Part shown: positions 26,486 to 35,364 of the stretch, one piece after another | Position numbering within the stretch: position 1 is the first letter of the stretch | Layout: each line of letters opens with the position of its first letter | Source of the DNA: Candidatus Scatomonas merdigallinarum | GTDB taxonomy: Bacteria; Bacillota; Clostridia; Lachnospirales; Lachnospiraceae | Reading direction: 5' to 3' | NCBI GenBank assembly: GCA_018716305.1 | Contig: DVKB01000034.1 | Span: forward strand, 62,001-126,000 | DNA: 64,000 nucleotides | Translations under genes and position numbers: made by a program | Notes under the pieces: model-generated | Database searches by the model: none | What the model was told of the DNA's origin: nothing | Seen by the model: only the letters and a program-made list of their open reading frames with translations

Positions 26486-27265
26486 ATGAGTGAAGTAATC
26501 GTTGTAACTTCCGGAAAGGGCGGTGTGGGGAAGACTACCACCACCGCCAATATGGGGATCGGACTGGCCGGTCTCGGGAAAAAGGTGGCTATGGTGGATA
26601 CAGATATCGGCCTTCGAAACCTGGATGTTGTTCTGGGGCTGGAAAACCGGATTGTTTATAATCTGGTGGATGTGATTGAGAGCCGCTGCCGTCTGAAACA
26701 GGCGCTAATCCGGGATAAGCGGCAGAAAGATCTGTATCTTCTTCCATCCGCTCAGACCCGGGATAAATCGGCCGTTACACCGGAGCAGATGTGCAAACTC
26801 TGCGAGGAACTGAAGACGCAGTTTGATTATGTGATCCTGGACTGTCCCGCGGGAATCGAACAGGGATTTCAGAACGCGGTGGCAGGCGCGGACCGGGCGG
26901 TGGTGGTAACCACTCCGGAGGTATCCTCCATCCGGGACGCGGACCGCATCATAGGCCTTCTGGAGGCCAGAGATTTGAGAAATATTTCCCTGATTATTAA
27001 CAGAATCCGTCCGGATATGGTGAAGCGGGGAGAGATGATGTCTGTGGAGGATGTGGAAGAGATCCTGGCTGTTCCTCTGCTGGGTGTCATTCCGGACGAT
27101 GAGTATGTGGTGGTGGCCACCAATCAGGGAGAACCTGTGTCCGGATCCAGATCCCCGGCGGGAACCGCCTATGAAAATATAAGCCGCCGGGTCACCGGCG
27201 AGGAGGTTCCGCTGATGGAGATCACCGGGAAAAAGCATTTTTTTCGGCGCATTTTCAAAAAATAG
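26486..27265 (+). CDS. minD: Septum site-determining ATPase MinD
   Basis: 259 residues. Deviant Walker A KGGVGKTT at residues 10-17, VDTDIGLRNLDVVLGLENR and the switch region DCPAGIEQGF identify MinD. The C-terminal amphipathic tail (KKHFFRRIFKK) is the membrane-targeting sequence. MinD recruits the MinC division inhibitor to the membrane; minC is not in this window. SD CAGGAGG. minE follows nine bases later. Confidence 0.95.
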   Translation: MSEVIVVTSGKGGVGKTTTTANMGIGLAGLGKKVAMVDTDIGLRNLDVVLGLENRIVYNLVDVIESRCRLKQALIRDKRQKDLYLLPSAQTRDKSAVTPEQMCKLCEELKTQFDYVILDCPAGIEQGFQNAVAGADRAVVVTTPEVSSIRDADRIIGLLEARDLRNISLIINRIRPDMVKRGEMMSVEDVEEILAVPLLGVIPDDEYVVVATNQGEPVSGSRSPAGTAYENISRRVTGEEVPLMEITGKKHFFRRIFKK

Positions 27266-27274
27266 GAGGCATAT

Positions 27275-27532
27275 ATGGGATTGTTTCAAGGACGGAAACA
27301 TTTTTCCGGAACCGTTGCGAGAAAGAGGCTGTCCATTCTTCTGACGGCAGAACGGCTGGACTGCGCTCCCAGAAATATGCAGATGATGAAGAATGATCTT
27401 ACTATGGCCCTTGGCAGATATCTTTCCGTAGAGGAGGATAGGATTTCGATCCGCATTGATTATTCTCCGGCTGTTATGACCATCCGGATCCCTTTACACA
27501 ATTCAGAGGATAAACATGTTAAAATTATATAA
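27275..27532 (+). CDS. minE: Cell division topological specificity factor MinE
   Basis: 85 residues, normal length. Amphipathic N-terminus MGLFQGRKHFSG, then the MinD-contact region SILLTAERLDCAPRNMQMM and a C-terminal beta dimerisation part (DRISIRIDYSP). MinE stimulates MinD ATPase and sets its oscillation, confining division to mid-cell. Its last 17 bases overlap rodA. Confidence 0.93.
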   Translation: MGLFQGRKHFSGTVARKRLSILLTAERLDCAPRNMQMMKNDLTMALGRYLSVEEDRISIRIDYSPAVMTIRIPLHNSEDKHVKII

Positions 27533-28685
27533 ATTAAGAGATTACAATTTCAGATTGGTGCTGTTTCTGTTCCTTTTAAGCGGACTGGGGGTGCTGCTGG
27601 TAAATTCCGCAGATCCGACCCTTACCAGGCGTCAGCTGCTGGGAGTGGTCTTCGGGGCTGTTCTCATGGTGATCGTCTCCCTGATGGACTACAGCTGGAT
27701 TTTAAATTTCTACTGGATCATCTACGGCCTGAACCTGGGAATGCTTCTGCTGGTAGTGATTCTGGGGCATACCTCCGGCGGCGCTACCCGCTGGCTCTCC
27801 ATCGGCGGAAGCGATGGAGGCGGAGGCTTTCAGTTTCAGCCTGTGGAAATTTCCAAGATCCTGCTGGTGCTTTTTTTCGCCATGTTTTTAATGAAGCATG
27901 AGGATGACCTGAATACTCTGAAGACGATTCTCAAAGCGGTGGGCCTTATTGCCGCCCCTCTGATTCTGATCGTGCTTCAGCCTGACCTGAAGAATACCAT
28001 TACCCTGGCGGTAGTATTCTGTCTGCTGATGTATGCGGCCGGATTGAAATATAAGATTATCGGAGGCGTTTTCCTGGTGACGGTTCCGCTGACGATTCTG
28101 ATGCTGTTTCTCATTACGCAGACGAATCTTCCCATTATCAACGAGTACCAGCGCACCAGGATTATGGCCTTTTTTAACTCCGAGGACGATGAGTATTCAG
28201 AGGATACTATGCAGCAGGAAAACTCGGTGATGGCCATCGGTTCCGGCCAGCTGACAGGAAAAGGTCTGAACAACAACGAAGTGTCCAGCGCCAACAACGG
28301 CAACTATGTTCCGGAAATCCAGACAGATTTTATTTTCGCGGTGGCAGGGGAAGAGCTGGGCTTTGTAGGATGCTTTGCCATTGTGCTCCTGCTGTTTCTT
28401 ATCATATTTGAATGTCTGCGGACAGGCAGAAGGGCTAAAGACAGGGGAGGAATGCTCATCTGCTGCGGGGTGGCGGCGCTGGTGGCGGTACAGAGTTTTA
28501 TTAATATCTGTGTAGCTACCGGCCTGTTTCCCAACACCGGAACCCCGCTGCCTTTTGTGAGTTACGGCCTTTCTTCTCTGATGAGTTATTATATTGGTAT
28601 GGGATTTGTCCTGAATATATCCCTGCAGCACAGAAACTATTATGGAGGTAAAAGAACATATGAAAATCGGCTTCATCGCGCATGA
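27516..28685 (+). CDS. rodA: RodA, SEDS peptidoglycan glycosyltransferase
   Basis: 389 residues with about ten membrane helices. SEDS signatures: FQPVEISKILLVLFFAMFL and GKGLNNNEVSSANNGNYVPEI split around QTDFIFAVAGEELGFVG, and the end motif TGTPLPFVSYGLSSLM. RodA polymerises glycan strands for lateral wall growth, in complex with PBP2 from the same cluster. The start overlaps minE by 17 bases and its end overlaps mgsA by 26 bases, so the operon is tightly coupled. Confidence 0.93.
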   Translation: MLKLYKLRDYNFRLVLFLFLLSGLGVLLVNSADPTLTRRQLLGVVFGAVLMVIVSLMDYSWILNFYWIIYGLNLGMLLLVVILGHTSGGATRWLSIGGSDGGGGFQFQPVEISKILLVLFFAMFLMKHEDDLNTLKTILKAVGLIAAPLILIVLQPDLKNTITLAVVFCLLMYAAGLKYKIIGGVFLVTVPLTILMLFLITQTNLPIINEYQRTRIMAFFNSEDDEYSEDTMQQENSVMAIGSGQLTGKGLNNNEVSSANNGNYVPEIQTDFIFAVAGEELGFVGCFAIVLLLFLIIFECLRTGRRAKDRGGMLICCGVAALVAVQSFINICVATGLFPNTGTPLPFVSYGLSSLMSYYIGMGFVLNISLQHRNYYGGKRTYENRLHRA

Positions 28686-29067
28686 CGCGAAAAAAGCGCT
28701 GATGCAGAATTTCTGCATCGCCTACCGGGGGATTCTGGCCAGACATTCCCTGTACGCCACCGGAACAACAGGACGGATGATCGAGGAGGCCTGCGGACTG
28801 AATGTATACAAATATCTGGCAGGCCATGTAGGGGGTGTTCAGCAGATGATTACTCAGATCGAGCAGAATGATCTGGACTTGCTGATTTTTCTCTGCGATC
28901 CGCTCACCACAAAAAAACATGAACCCAACATCAAACACATGATGTTTGTCTGCGATATGCACACGATCCCTCTGGCTACCAATCTGGCCACCGCGGAGAT
29001 GCTGGTAAAATCTATGGACAGAGGAGAACTGGACTGGCGTGAAGCGTACAGAACAAGCGAAGAGTAA
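28660..29067 (+). CDS. mgsA: Methylglyoxal synthase
   Basis: 135 residues from ATG 28660 (SD TGGAGGT); an in-frame ATG 18 bases earlier has no SD. Converts dihydroxyacetone phosphate to methylglyoxal and phosphate, a bypass of lower glycolysis. Motifs: IGFIAHDAKK, LYATGTTGRMI (phosphate binding) and FLCDPLTTKKHEPNIK with the catalytic Asp. The gene starts inside rodA and ends inside the dac gene, an unusual metabolic insertion in a cell-wall operon. Confidence 0.95.
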   Translation: MKIGFIAHDAKKALMQNFCIAYRGILARHSLYATGTTGRMIEEACGLNVYKYLAGHVGGVQQMITQIEQNDLDLLIFLCDPLTTKKHEPNIKHMMFVCDMHTIPLATNLATAEMLVKSMDRGELDWREAYRTSEE

Positions 29068-30070
29068 AGGAAAACATATCCGGGTTTTTAACCGGCTCCT
29101 GGGAATTGTCATTGCCCTGATGCTGGTTCTGTTGGGAGTCATTGGATTTCTGTTTTATCAGCAGGAGAGAGAACTGGATCTGTCGGAAGCTTTTCAGCCG
29201 GAAAAAGAGCTGAATCTGAACCCGGAGAGCGCCGGAAGAGCAGAGGCTTTTGCCGCGGATCTGTGTGTTTCTCCGGAGTATGTCGCCAGGGAGGGAGTTG
29301 CGCTGACTTCCGGGAATGAAAAAGCTCTGCTTTTTAACCTGGAAACCGGAGAATCTCTGTTTGCCCAGAATATTTACAGTCAGGCCTATCCGGCCAGCAT
29401 TACAAAAATCATGACCGCGATTCTGGCTCTGGAAAAGGGAGATATGGGGGATTCAGTGACCATCACCCGGGAAGATCTGGACCTGGAGGAAGGCTCCCAG
29501 ATGAGCGGACTTGCGGCGGGAGATCAGGTGACTATGGATCAGCTGTTTCACTCTCTGGTGGTTTACTCGGCTAACGACGCGGCCATGGCCATTGCCCGGC
29601 ATATAGGAGGCACGGTTGAAAATTTTGTAGACATGATGAATCAGAAGGCCAGAGAACTGGGAATGACAGGCACGCATTTCGCGAATCCCCATGGATTGCA
29701 TCAGGAGGATCATTATACAACGGCATATGACGTTTATCTGATGCTGAATTACGCGTCAAAGAACCAGAAATTTATGGATACGGCTCATCTGTCCTCTTAT
29801 ACCCTGGAAACAGCAGGGTCGGAGGATGGCAGCGGGCGCACCCTTTATCTCTCCTCTACAGATCAGTATCTGACAGGGGTGCAGAATCCGCCGGAGGGGG
29901 TAACGGTGCTGGGAGGAAAAACCGGAACAACGCCGGAGGCGGGATCTAATCTTGCCATTCTGGCGCAGAATGCCTACGGCGTGCCGTACATGGCGGTCAT
30001 TATGAATGCCCCCTACGGAGCTGCCCTGTACGGGGATATGAACCTGCTTCTGCAGCAGATTAATTCATAG
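29039..30070 (+). CDS. D-alanyl-D-alanine carboxypeptidase (PBP5/DacA type)
   Basis: 343 residues from a GTG that overlaps mgsA by 29 bases. An N-terminal membrane helix (about 18-40) tethers or exports the protein. Serine-peptidase motifs are complete: S120-IT-K123, S177-A-N179 and K294-T-G296. It trims the terminal D-Ala from wall stem peptides and so limits cross-linking. The C-terminal PBP5 beta domain appears absent: the protein ends soon after the catalytic domain. Last gene of the elongation cluster; no clear terminator is seen after it. Confidence 0.92.
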   Translation: MKRTEQAKSKGKHIRVFNRLLGIVIALMLVLLGVIGFLFYQQERELDLSEAFQPEKELNLNPESAGRAEAFAADLCVSPEYVAREGVALTSGNEKALLFNLETGESLFAQNIYSQAYPASITKIMTAILALEKGDMGDSVTITREDLDLEEGSQMSGLAAGDQVTMDQLFHSLVVYSANDAAMAIARHIGGTVENFVDMMNQKARELGMTGTHFANPHGLHQEDHYTTAYDVYLMLNYASKNQKFMDTAHLSSYTLETAGSEDGSGRTLYLSSTDQYLTGVQNPPEGVTVLGGKTGTTPEAGSNLAILAQNAYGVPYMAVIMNAPYGAALYGDMNLLLQQINS

Positions 30071-30125
30071 TCTTTCTTTACGTTACAGGAAGAAGCCAAG
30101 GGGGAATAAATTTTTTGAATTCTGC

Positions 30126-30154
30126 TTGAGTTTTTTGTTCAAATACACTATAAT
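30126..30154 (+). promoter_or_regulatory. Strong sigma-A promoter of the P-loop protein gene
   Basis: TTGAGT (30126-30131), exactly 17 bp, TATAAT (30149-30154), in an AT-rich stretch that differs from the surrounding GC-rich coding DNA. The transcript would have a 5' leader of about 55 bases. Confidence 0.8.
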
Positions 30155-30216
30155 TAGAGCATGAACTCAGAAGTTTTTGGTCAAATTAATAACTCAAGTC
30201 TAAGGAGGAAACTGCT

Positions 30217-30642
30217 ATGGTTCAATTAATTGTCGGAAAAAAAGGAAAAGGAAAAACAAAATACCTTCTGGATAAGGTGAACTCAGCCATCAGAGAAGCC
30301 CACGGAAGTATCGTGTATCTGGATAAGAGTTCTAAACATATGTATGAGTTGAATAACAAGATACGTCTGATCGATGTCTCCGCGTTTCCGCTGAAAAACA
30401 GTGACCAGTTTATCGGTTTTATCTGCGGTATTCTCTCTCAGGATCATGATCTGGAGCAGATGTATCTGGACAGCTTTTTAAGACTTTCAGGCCTGGAAGG
30501 AAATGAGGCCGGGGTAGAAAAATGCATCGGGCAGCTGGAAGAACTCAGTAAGTTGTTCCAGGTGGAGTTTGTCTTAAGTGTTTCCATGGACAAAGAGGAA
30601 TTAAGTGCCGATCTTCAGTCGAAGACAATTTTGGCTTTATAA
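30217..30642 (+). CDS. Small P-loop protein, sometimes labelled PilT-like; function unknown
   Basis: 141 residues with a perfect SD (TAAGGAGG). Walker A-like loop G7-KKGKGKT14 close to the N-terminus, then IVYLDKSSKHMYELNNKIRLIDVS, in which the first Asp could serve as a Walker B residue. No other domain fits into the remaining 100 residues, which are predicted helical. Similar short proteins in Lachnospiraceae are often called 'twitching motility protein PilT', but it is far too short to be PilT and no pilus genes are near. It has its own strong promoter and a strong terminator, so it is a well-expressed single-gene unit. I do not recognise a function. Confidence 0.75.
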   Translation: MVQLIVGKKGKGKTKYLLDKVNSAIREAHGSIVYLDKSSKHMYELNNKIRLIDVSAFPLKNSDQFIGFICGILSQDHDLEQMYLDSFLRLSGLEGNEAGVEKCIGQLEELSKLFQVEFVLSVSMDKEELSADLQSKTILAL

Positions 30643-30660
30643 AATACATAGATGCCGTTT

Positions 30661-30695
30661 CCCGGGGCGCAGCCGCGTCCCGGGATTATTTTTAT
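30661..30695 (+). terminator. Rho-independent terminator after the P-loop protein gene
   Basis: A 10-bp GC-rich stem, CCCGGGGCGC (30661-30670) and GCGTCCCGGG (30675-30684) with one G-T pair, a 4-base loop AGCC, then ATTATTTTTAT. Confidence 0.9.
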
Positions 30696-30709
30696 GCCTG
30701 CTTTGGCTC

Positions 30710-30738
30710 TTGAGGATTTGTGCCGATAATGCTAAAAT
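30710..30738 (+). promoter_or_regulatory. Promoter of the HlyD-yggS-sepF operon
   Basis: TTGAGG (30710-30715), 17 bp, TAAAAT (30733-30738). It sits just after the upstream terminator and 40 bp before the TTG start at 30779. Confidence 0.65.
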
Positions 30739-30778
30739 AACGGTGGAGTATAATTTGGTAAAAATAAGGAGTGAGATT

Positions 30779-32143
30779 TTGGCAGAAAAAAAACGTGAGT
30801 TTTCTAAGAAGCAGGGAAAAAACAAAGGCGGAAGGCCGCGGCGATTTTTTAATCTGAACATCGGAACGGTCATCTTCGGCGCTCTGTTTCTCTATATGAT
30901 TCTCTCTATTATTATTTACGCCGCTACAGACCATATAACCTCCTGTCAGGTTCTGGCAGGAACTCTTTCCCAAAATGAAACCTATACAGCCCTTGTACTG
31001 CGGTCGGAAGAGGTTGTGCCGGCTGCTGCCGGGGGATATGTCAATTATTTTGTGGAGGACAGCGCCAAGGTCGGCAAAAACAGCCCGATTTGCGGCATCA
31101 GCCAGAATCCGGATCTTTCAACGGAAACCGGGCAGCAGGATCCGGGGGAGATTCAGGGACAGGCCTCCGCTTTCTCAAAATCCTTTGACAGCAGCAGTTT
31201 TTACGATGTCTATGATTTTAAATACAAATTAAATGGAATGCTCCTGTCTCAGGCAGATCCCTCGTCGCTGTCCGGGACAATCTGCCAGGCTTCCCGGGAC
31301 GGAATCGTGGCGTATTCCATAGATGGCTACGAGTCTTTAAAAGAGGAAGATCTGACCCTGGAGGATTTTCAGGACAAATCATACCGGCGCGAAAATCTGA
31401 CAACAGAAGGGCAGATCCAGGCGGGCGCTCCCCTGTATCGCCTGATTCAAGGGGAAACATGGTCGATTGTGATTCCGGTGACGGAGGATGAGGCTGTCCG
31501 GCTGTCTTCCCGCCAGACCATGGAGGTGAATATTCTGAAGGACGGACAAAGTCTCAGCGGTCCGCTGGTACTGTTTACCGCGGGAGACCAAAAATATGTG
31601 AAAATTACCTTTGACAGCGGATTGGTCCGCTACTGCAATGATCGCTTCCTGGATGTGGAACTGGTGACGAACACAGTGACTGGCCTGAAACTTCCTCTTT
31701 CCGCGGTGGTTACAAAAGAGTTTTATACGATTCCATCGGAAATGGCTGTGGAGGGCGGCGCGAACGGCTCCACCGGTTTTCTGAAAGAAGTGACCGGGGA
31801 AGATGGAAAAGTGACCAGCAGTTTTGTGGAGGCGTCTATTTACGCGGAAATTCCGGAAGAAAACGGGGATGGAAGTCTCTATTATGTGGAAATGGGTTCT
31901 TTGGCGGATGGAGATGTACTGGTTCAGCCGGATTCCAATGCCCGGTATACCGTAGGCCAAACCGGAAGCCTGGAGGGAGTTTACTGTGTAAACCGGGGAT
32001 ACGCGGTGTTCCGCCGGATTATTGTACTGGAACAGGATGAGGAGTACTGCATCGCGGCGACGGGCACCGACTACGGGCTGGTGCAGTTTGATTATATTGT
32101 TGAAAATGGAAACAGCGTCAACGAGGAAGATATTTTATATTAG
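30779..32143 (+). CDS. HlyD-like membrane fusion (adaptor) protein
   Basis: 454 residues from TTG 30779, chosen for its SD AAGGAG seven bases upstream and the promoter that ends at 30738; longer readings run through the preceding terminator. A basic N-terminus (KKREFSKKQGKNKGGRPRR) precedes one membrane helix (TVIFGALFLYMILSIIIYAA), then an outside domain with lipoyl-like barrel strands (LVLRSEEVVPAAAGGYVNYF). The C-terminal half resembles HlyD/MacA adaptors. No transporter partner is adjacent. Lachnospiraceae often carry this gene upstream of yggS-sepF, so a link to division or envelope is inferred only from context. Confidence 0.72.
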   Translation: MAEKKREFSKKQGKNKGGRPRRFFNLNIGTVIFGALFLYMILSIIIYAATDHITSCQVLAGTLSQNETYTALVLRSEEVVPAAAGGYVNYFVEDSAKVGKNSPICGISQNPDLSTETGQQDPGEIQGQASAFSKSFDSSSFYDVYDFKYKLNGMLLSQADPSSLSGTICQASRDGIVAYSIDGYESLKEEDLTLEDFQDKSYRRENLTTEGQIQAGAPLYRLIQGETWSIVIPVTEDEAVRLSSRQTMEVNILKDGQSLSGPLVLFTAGDQKYVKITFDSGLVRYCNDRFLDVELVTNTVTGLKLPLSAVVTKEFYTIPSEMAVEGGANGSTGFLKEVTGEDGKVTSSFVEASIYAEIPEENGDGSLYYVEMGSLADGDVLVQPDSNARYTVGQTGSLEGVYCVNRGYAVFRRIIVLEQDEEYCIAATGTDYGLVQFDYIVENGNSVNEEDILY

Positions 32144-32161
32144 CGGCAAGGAGGCTTAAAA

Positions 32162-32860
32162 ATGCTGAAAGACAATCTGGAAGAGGTAGAAAAAAACATA
32201 CAGGAGGCATGCAGAAGAAGCGGTCGGGACCGCCGGGACGTCACCCTGGTAGCGGTCAGTAAGACCAAGCCTGCGGAAATGGTGCAGGAAGCCTACGATC
32301 TGGGACAGCGGGATTTCGGAGAAAACAAGGTGCAGGAACTGACTGCGAAATGCCAGGTGCTTCCGGAGGATATACGCTGGCATCTTATCGGGCATCTCCA
32401 GACAAACAAGGTAAAATATATTGTGGGGAAAACCTGTCTGGTTCATTCGGTGGACTCCCTCAAGCTGGCAGCCGCTATCAGCAAAGAAGCGGTTAAACAC
32501 GGCTGTACGGTTCAGGTCCTGATCGAGGTAAATGTGGCGGGAGAAGAGAGCAAATTCGGTGTTTCGCCGGAAGAGACAGAAGCTCTGGTGAGAGAGGCAT
32601 CGGCACTGCCGGCTCTGGAGATCCGGGGGCTTATGACCATAGCCCCAAATGTTTCCGATCCGGAAAAAAACCGGCCTGTTTTCAGGAGATTAAAAGAATT
32701 AAGTGTTGACATTGCAGGCAAAAACATTAATAATGTTACTATGAATGTTTTAAGCATGGGGATGACCGGAGACTACCAGGTAGCTGTAGAAGAGGGAGCT
32801 ACCATTGTCCGAGTGGGGACAGGCATTTTCGGCCAGCGCGCTTACAGCGTTCAGGATTAA
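32162..32860 (+). CDS. YggS family pyridoxal-phosphate homeostasis protein
   Basis: 232 residues. PLP-binding lysine K34 in LVAVSKTKP, then DFGENKVQEL, WHLIGHLQTNKVKY and LSMGMTGDYQVAVEEGAT, all hallmarks. It has no known enzymatic reaction and controls free PLP levels. It is classically next to sepF and ylmH in Gram-positives, as here. SD AAGGAGG. Confidence 0.93.
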   Translation: MLKDNLEEVEKNIQEACRRSGRDRRDVTLVAVSKTKPAEMVQEAYDLGQRDFGENKVQELTAKCQVLPEDIRWHLIGHLQTNKVKYIVGKTCLVHSVDSLKLAAAISKEAVKHGCTVQVLIEVNVAGEESKFGVSPEETEALVREASALPALEIRGLMTIAPNVSDPEKNRPVFRRLKELSVDIAGKNINNVTMNVLSMGMTGDYQVAVEEGATIVRVGTGIFGQRAYSVQD

Positions 32861-32878
32861 ATTAATAGGAGAATGAGA

Positions 32879-33475
32879 ATGAGCGTTTTAGACAAGTTTT
32901 TAAATGCAATCCGTCTGAATGATGATTACGATGAGGATGACGAGTTTTTTGATGAAGATGACGATATAGATGACGAAGATTTTGAGGAGGAAGAACCCAA
33001 ATCCAAAAAACGTTTCTTTAAGAAAATGAGAGATTCGGAGGAGGAAGAAGTCCACTCTGCCAAAAAACCGGCAGCGAGGCCTGCGGCCGCAGTTTCCACG
33101 GGAGCAGGAGCTTCTTCCGCCGCAGCATCCAGGCAGCCGAAGATTTCCTCTCCCAAAGTTACGCCTATGCGCCGAAGAGCTTCCGCTACCGGCATGGAGG
33201 TTTGTGTGATCAAGCCGAATTCTATGGAAGATACCAGGGAAATCGCGGATACTCTCCTGGCAAACTGTACGGTTGTGCTGAATCTGGAGGGCATTGATGT
33301 GGAAGTAGCCCAGAGGATCATTGATTTTTCCTGCGGCGCCTGCTATTCCATTGGAGGAAGTCTTCAGAAAGTATCCAGTTACATCTTTATCCTCACACCG
33401 GCCAGTGTGGAAATTTCCGGTGATATCCAGGATATTTTAAATGGTGCGGTACCCTCCATCCGCACGGAGTTCTGA
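32879..33475 (+). CDS. sepF: Cell division protein SepF
   Basis: 198 residues from ATG 32879 (AGGAG seven bases before; the ATG at 32873 is only one base from it). An N-terminal amphipathic membrane anchor (MSVLDKFLNAIRL) is followed by a very acidic linker (roughly residues 15-55) and a Ser/Ala-rich stretch, then the globular SepF domain, IKPNSMEDTREIADTLLANC to CYSIGGSLQKVSSYIFILTP. SepF ties FtsZ filaments to the membrane and arranges the septum. yggS and ylmH flank it. Confidence 0.93.
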   Translation: MSVLDKFLNAIRLNDDYDEDDEFFDEDDDIDDEDFEEEEPKSKKRFFKKMRDSEEEEVHSAKKPAARPAAAVSTGAGASSAAASRQPKISSPKVTPMRRRASATGMEVCVIKPNSMEDTREIADTLLANCTVVLNLEGIDVEVAQRIIDFSCGACYSIGGSLQKVSSYIFILTPASVEISGDIQDILNGAVPSIRTEF

Positions 33476-33483
33476 GAAACGCC

Positions 33484-34236
33484 ATGGAGCGCGAAGCACT
33501 GTTTATAAAGAAGATGGAAGAGACAGCTGACAATGCCTATCAAAGAGGGATTGTCAGCTTTAGTGATTTTCTGGATTTATATGAGCAGCATCTGCTGCAG
33601 CGGATCGACTGGCAAAGCCGGGGCGTGTCTTTGCGGCTGTTTGGAGGCTACGACGCGGCGGAACGCCGGATGGCAGCCTTTTGTCCCCAGGATCTGCGTT
33701 ATTCCTGGGAATATCCTTTTTCATGCCTCAGAATCCGGATGTCAGCGCCCAGATATTCCCGTCCCCTGACGCATCGGGATTATCTGGGCGCCGCGCTGGG
33801 TTTGGGAATTGAACGCCGGGTAATCGGGGACATTCTGACGGGAGAGGGGGAGGCGTTTTTATTCTGCGAGACCGGAATGGCGGAATTTCTTAAAACAGAA
33901 CTGACCAGCGTGGGACGGGCTGCTGTCGCGGTCTCTGTCTGTGAAAATCCACGGGACATTCCCCCTCCCAAAGAAGAAGAAATAACCGGGACTGTGGCTT
34001 CTGTCCGTTTGGACGCAGTCATCGCGCTGGCTTTCCGTGCGTCCAGAAACTCTCTGACAGCCTTGACAGAGGCAGGAAAAGTATTTGTCAATGGCAGAAT
34101 GATTACTTCCAATAGCCTGATCCTGAATCCGGGCGATCTGATTTCTGTCCGAGGAATGGGAAAATTCCGCTTCGATCAGATTCTGTCCGGAACAAAGAAA
34201 GGCAGACATTTAATACGCGTTTATCGCTATGTTTAG
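33484..34236 (+). CDS. ylmH: YlmH, RNA-binding protein with S4 domain
   Basis: 250 residues. The N-terminal two-thirds is the YlmH-specific domain (GGYDAAERRMAAF, HRDYLGAALGLGIERRVIGDI), and the C-terminus carries an S4 RNA-binding domain (RLDAVIALAFRASRNSLTAL, GKVFVNGRMI). Known YlmH binds stalled large ribosomal subunits and acts in rescue and quality control. It is in the sepF cluster, but the usual ylmG before it and divIVA after it are missing. Confidence 0.92.
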   Translation: MEREALFIKKMEETADNAYQRGIVSFSDFLDLYEQHLLQRIDWQSRGVSLRLFGGYDAAERRMAAFCPQDLRYSWEYPFSCLRIRMSAPRYSRPLTHRDYLGAALGLGIERRVIGDILTGEGEAFLFCETGMAEFLKTELTSVGRAAVAVSVCENPRDIPPPKEEEITGTVASVRLDAVIALAFRASRNSLTALTEAGKVFVNGRMITSNSLILNPGDLISVRGMGKFRFDQILSGTKKGRHLIRVYRYV

Positions 34237-34251
34237 GAGGAGATATATATT

Positions 34252-35364
34252 ATGGAATCACTGCACATCCAGCGCAGGGGAGAAGCGCTGGAATTTTCCT
34301 ACGATATCGTCTGGGAAAAGGGATTTGCCGGGATCGCTCCCTGTATTCGCCAGCTGTCTCTGGCGGCAAGGAAGGCCTGTGTTGTCACAGACAGCCAGGT
34401 GGGGGAGCTTTATCTCCCCGAGATAATGGAACATCTGTCCGGCTGTTTTTCGCAGACAGACAGTTTTGTCTTTCCGGCAGGCGAGGAAAATAAAACACTC
34501 CATACAGTTCAGAGCCTGTATGAATTCCTTATCGGCAAGAAATATGAGCGCAGGGATCTGCTGATTGCCCTGGGCGGAGGCGTAGTGGGGGATCTGACCG
34601 GTTTTTCCGCTGCCACCTATCTGCGGGGGATTGATTTTATACAGGTTCCCACCACTCTTCTGGCTCAGGTTGACAGCAGTATCGGCGGAAAAACCGGCGT
34701 GGATTTTTCAAAGTACAAAAACATGGTAGGAGCCTTTTATCAGCCGCGCCTGGTTTACATGAATATGGAAGTGCTGCGCTCCCTTCCGGAACGGCAGTTC
34801 GCAGGCGGTATGGGGGAGGTTCTGAAAACAGCTCTGATCCGCGATAAAAGCTTTTACAGCTGGATCCTGGAAAATCAGGCCGGGATCAATCAGAGGGATC
34901 CGGATCTGCTGAGTTCCATGATACGCCGCTGCTGCGAAATAAAGGCGGCGGTGGTGGAAGAGGATCCAAAAGAGCAAGGGGTGCGGGCTGTTTTAAATCT
35001 TGGGCATACCCTGGGACATGCGGTAGAAAAATTAAAAGATTTCCGCCTTCAGCACGGGGAATGCGTGGCTCTCGGCACCTCCGCGGCCGCTTATCTTTCC
35101 CTGAAAAGAGGGTTTATCTCCAAAGAGGAGTATGAGTCTGTACTCAGGGGAATCGCCGCTTTTCATCTTCCTTCTCATGTGTCCGGACTACGGGCAGAAG
35201 AGATTCTTCAGGCAAGCAAATCAGATAAAAAAATGGAAAGCGGAAAGATTAAATTCATCCTGCTGCATCCTCTGGGGCGTGCTGTGATCGACCCGACAGT
35301 TTCGGATGAAGAAATTTTGGAAGCTGTCCGCACGATACAGAAAAGCGGGGAAGATACCATATGA
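34252..35364 (+). CDS. aroB: 3-dehydroquinate synthase
   Basis: 370 residues, full length. Second step of the shikimate pathway, using NAD and a metal ion. Motifs: FPAGEENKTLHTVQSLYEFL, ALGGGVVGDLTGFSAATYLRG, TTLLAQVDSSIGGKTGVDF and LNLGHTLGHAVEK, the last containing metal-binding His. It lies in the place where divIVA is found in many relatives. No other aro genes are near. It overlaps lspA by four bases (ATGA). Confidence 0.96.
   Translation: MESLHIQRRGEALEFSYDIVWEKGFAGIAPCIRQLSLAARKACVVTDSQVGELYLPEIMEHLSGCFSQTDSFVFPAGEENKTLHTVQSLYEFLIGKKYERRDLLIALGGGVVGDLTGFSAATYLRGIDFIQVPTTLLAQVDSSIGGKTGVDFSKYKNMVGAFYQPRLVYMNMEVLRSLPERQFAGGMGEVLKTALIRDKSFYSWILENQAGINQRDPDLLSSMIRRCCEIKAAVVEEDPKEQGVRAVLNLGHTLGHAVEKLKDFRLQHGECVALGTSAAAYLSLKRGFISKEEYESVLRGIAAFHLPSHVSGLRAEEILQASKSDKKMESGKIKFILLHPLGRAVIDPTVSDEEILEAVRTIQKSGEDTI

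Noticed and set aside
30605-30778. N-terminal extension of the HlyD-like protein
   Set aside because: It would be translated through the terminator of the previous gene and through the operon's own promoter; TTG 30779 has AAGGAG at ideal spacing.
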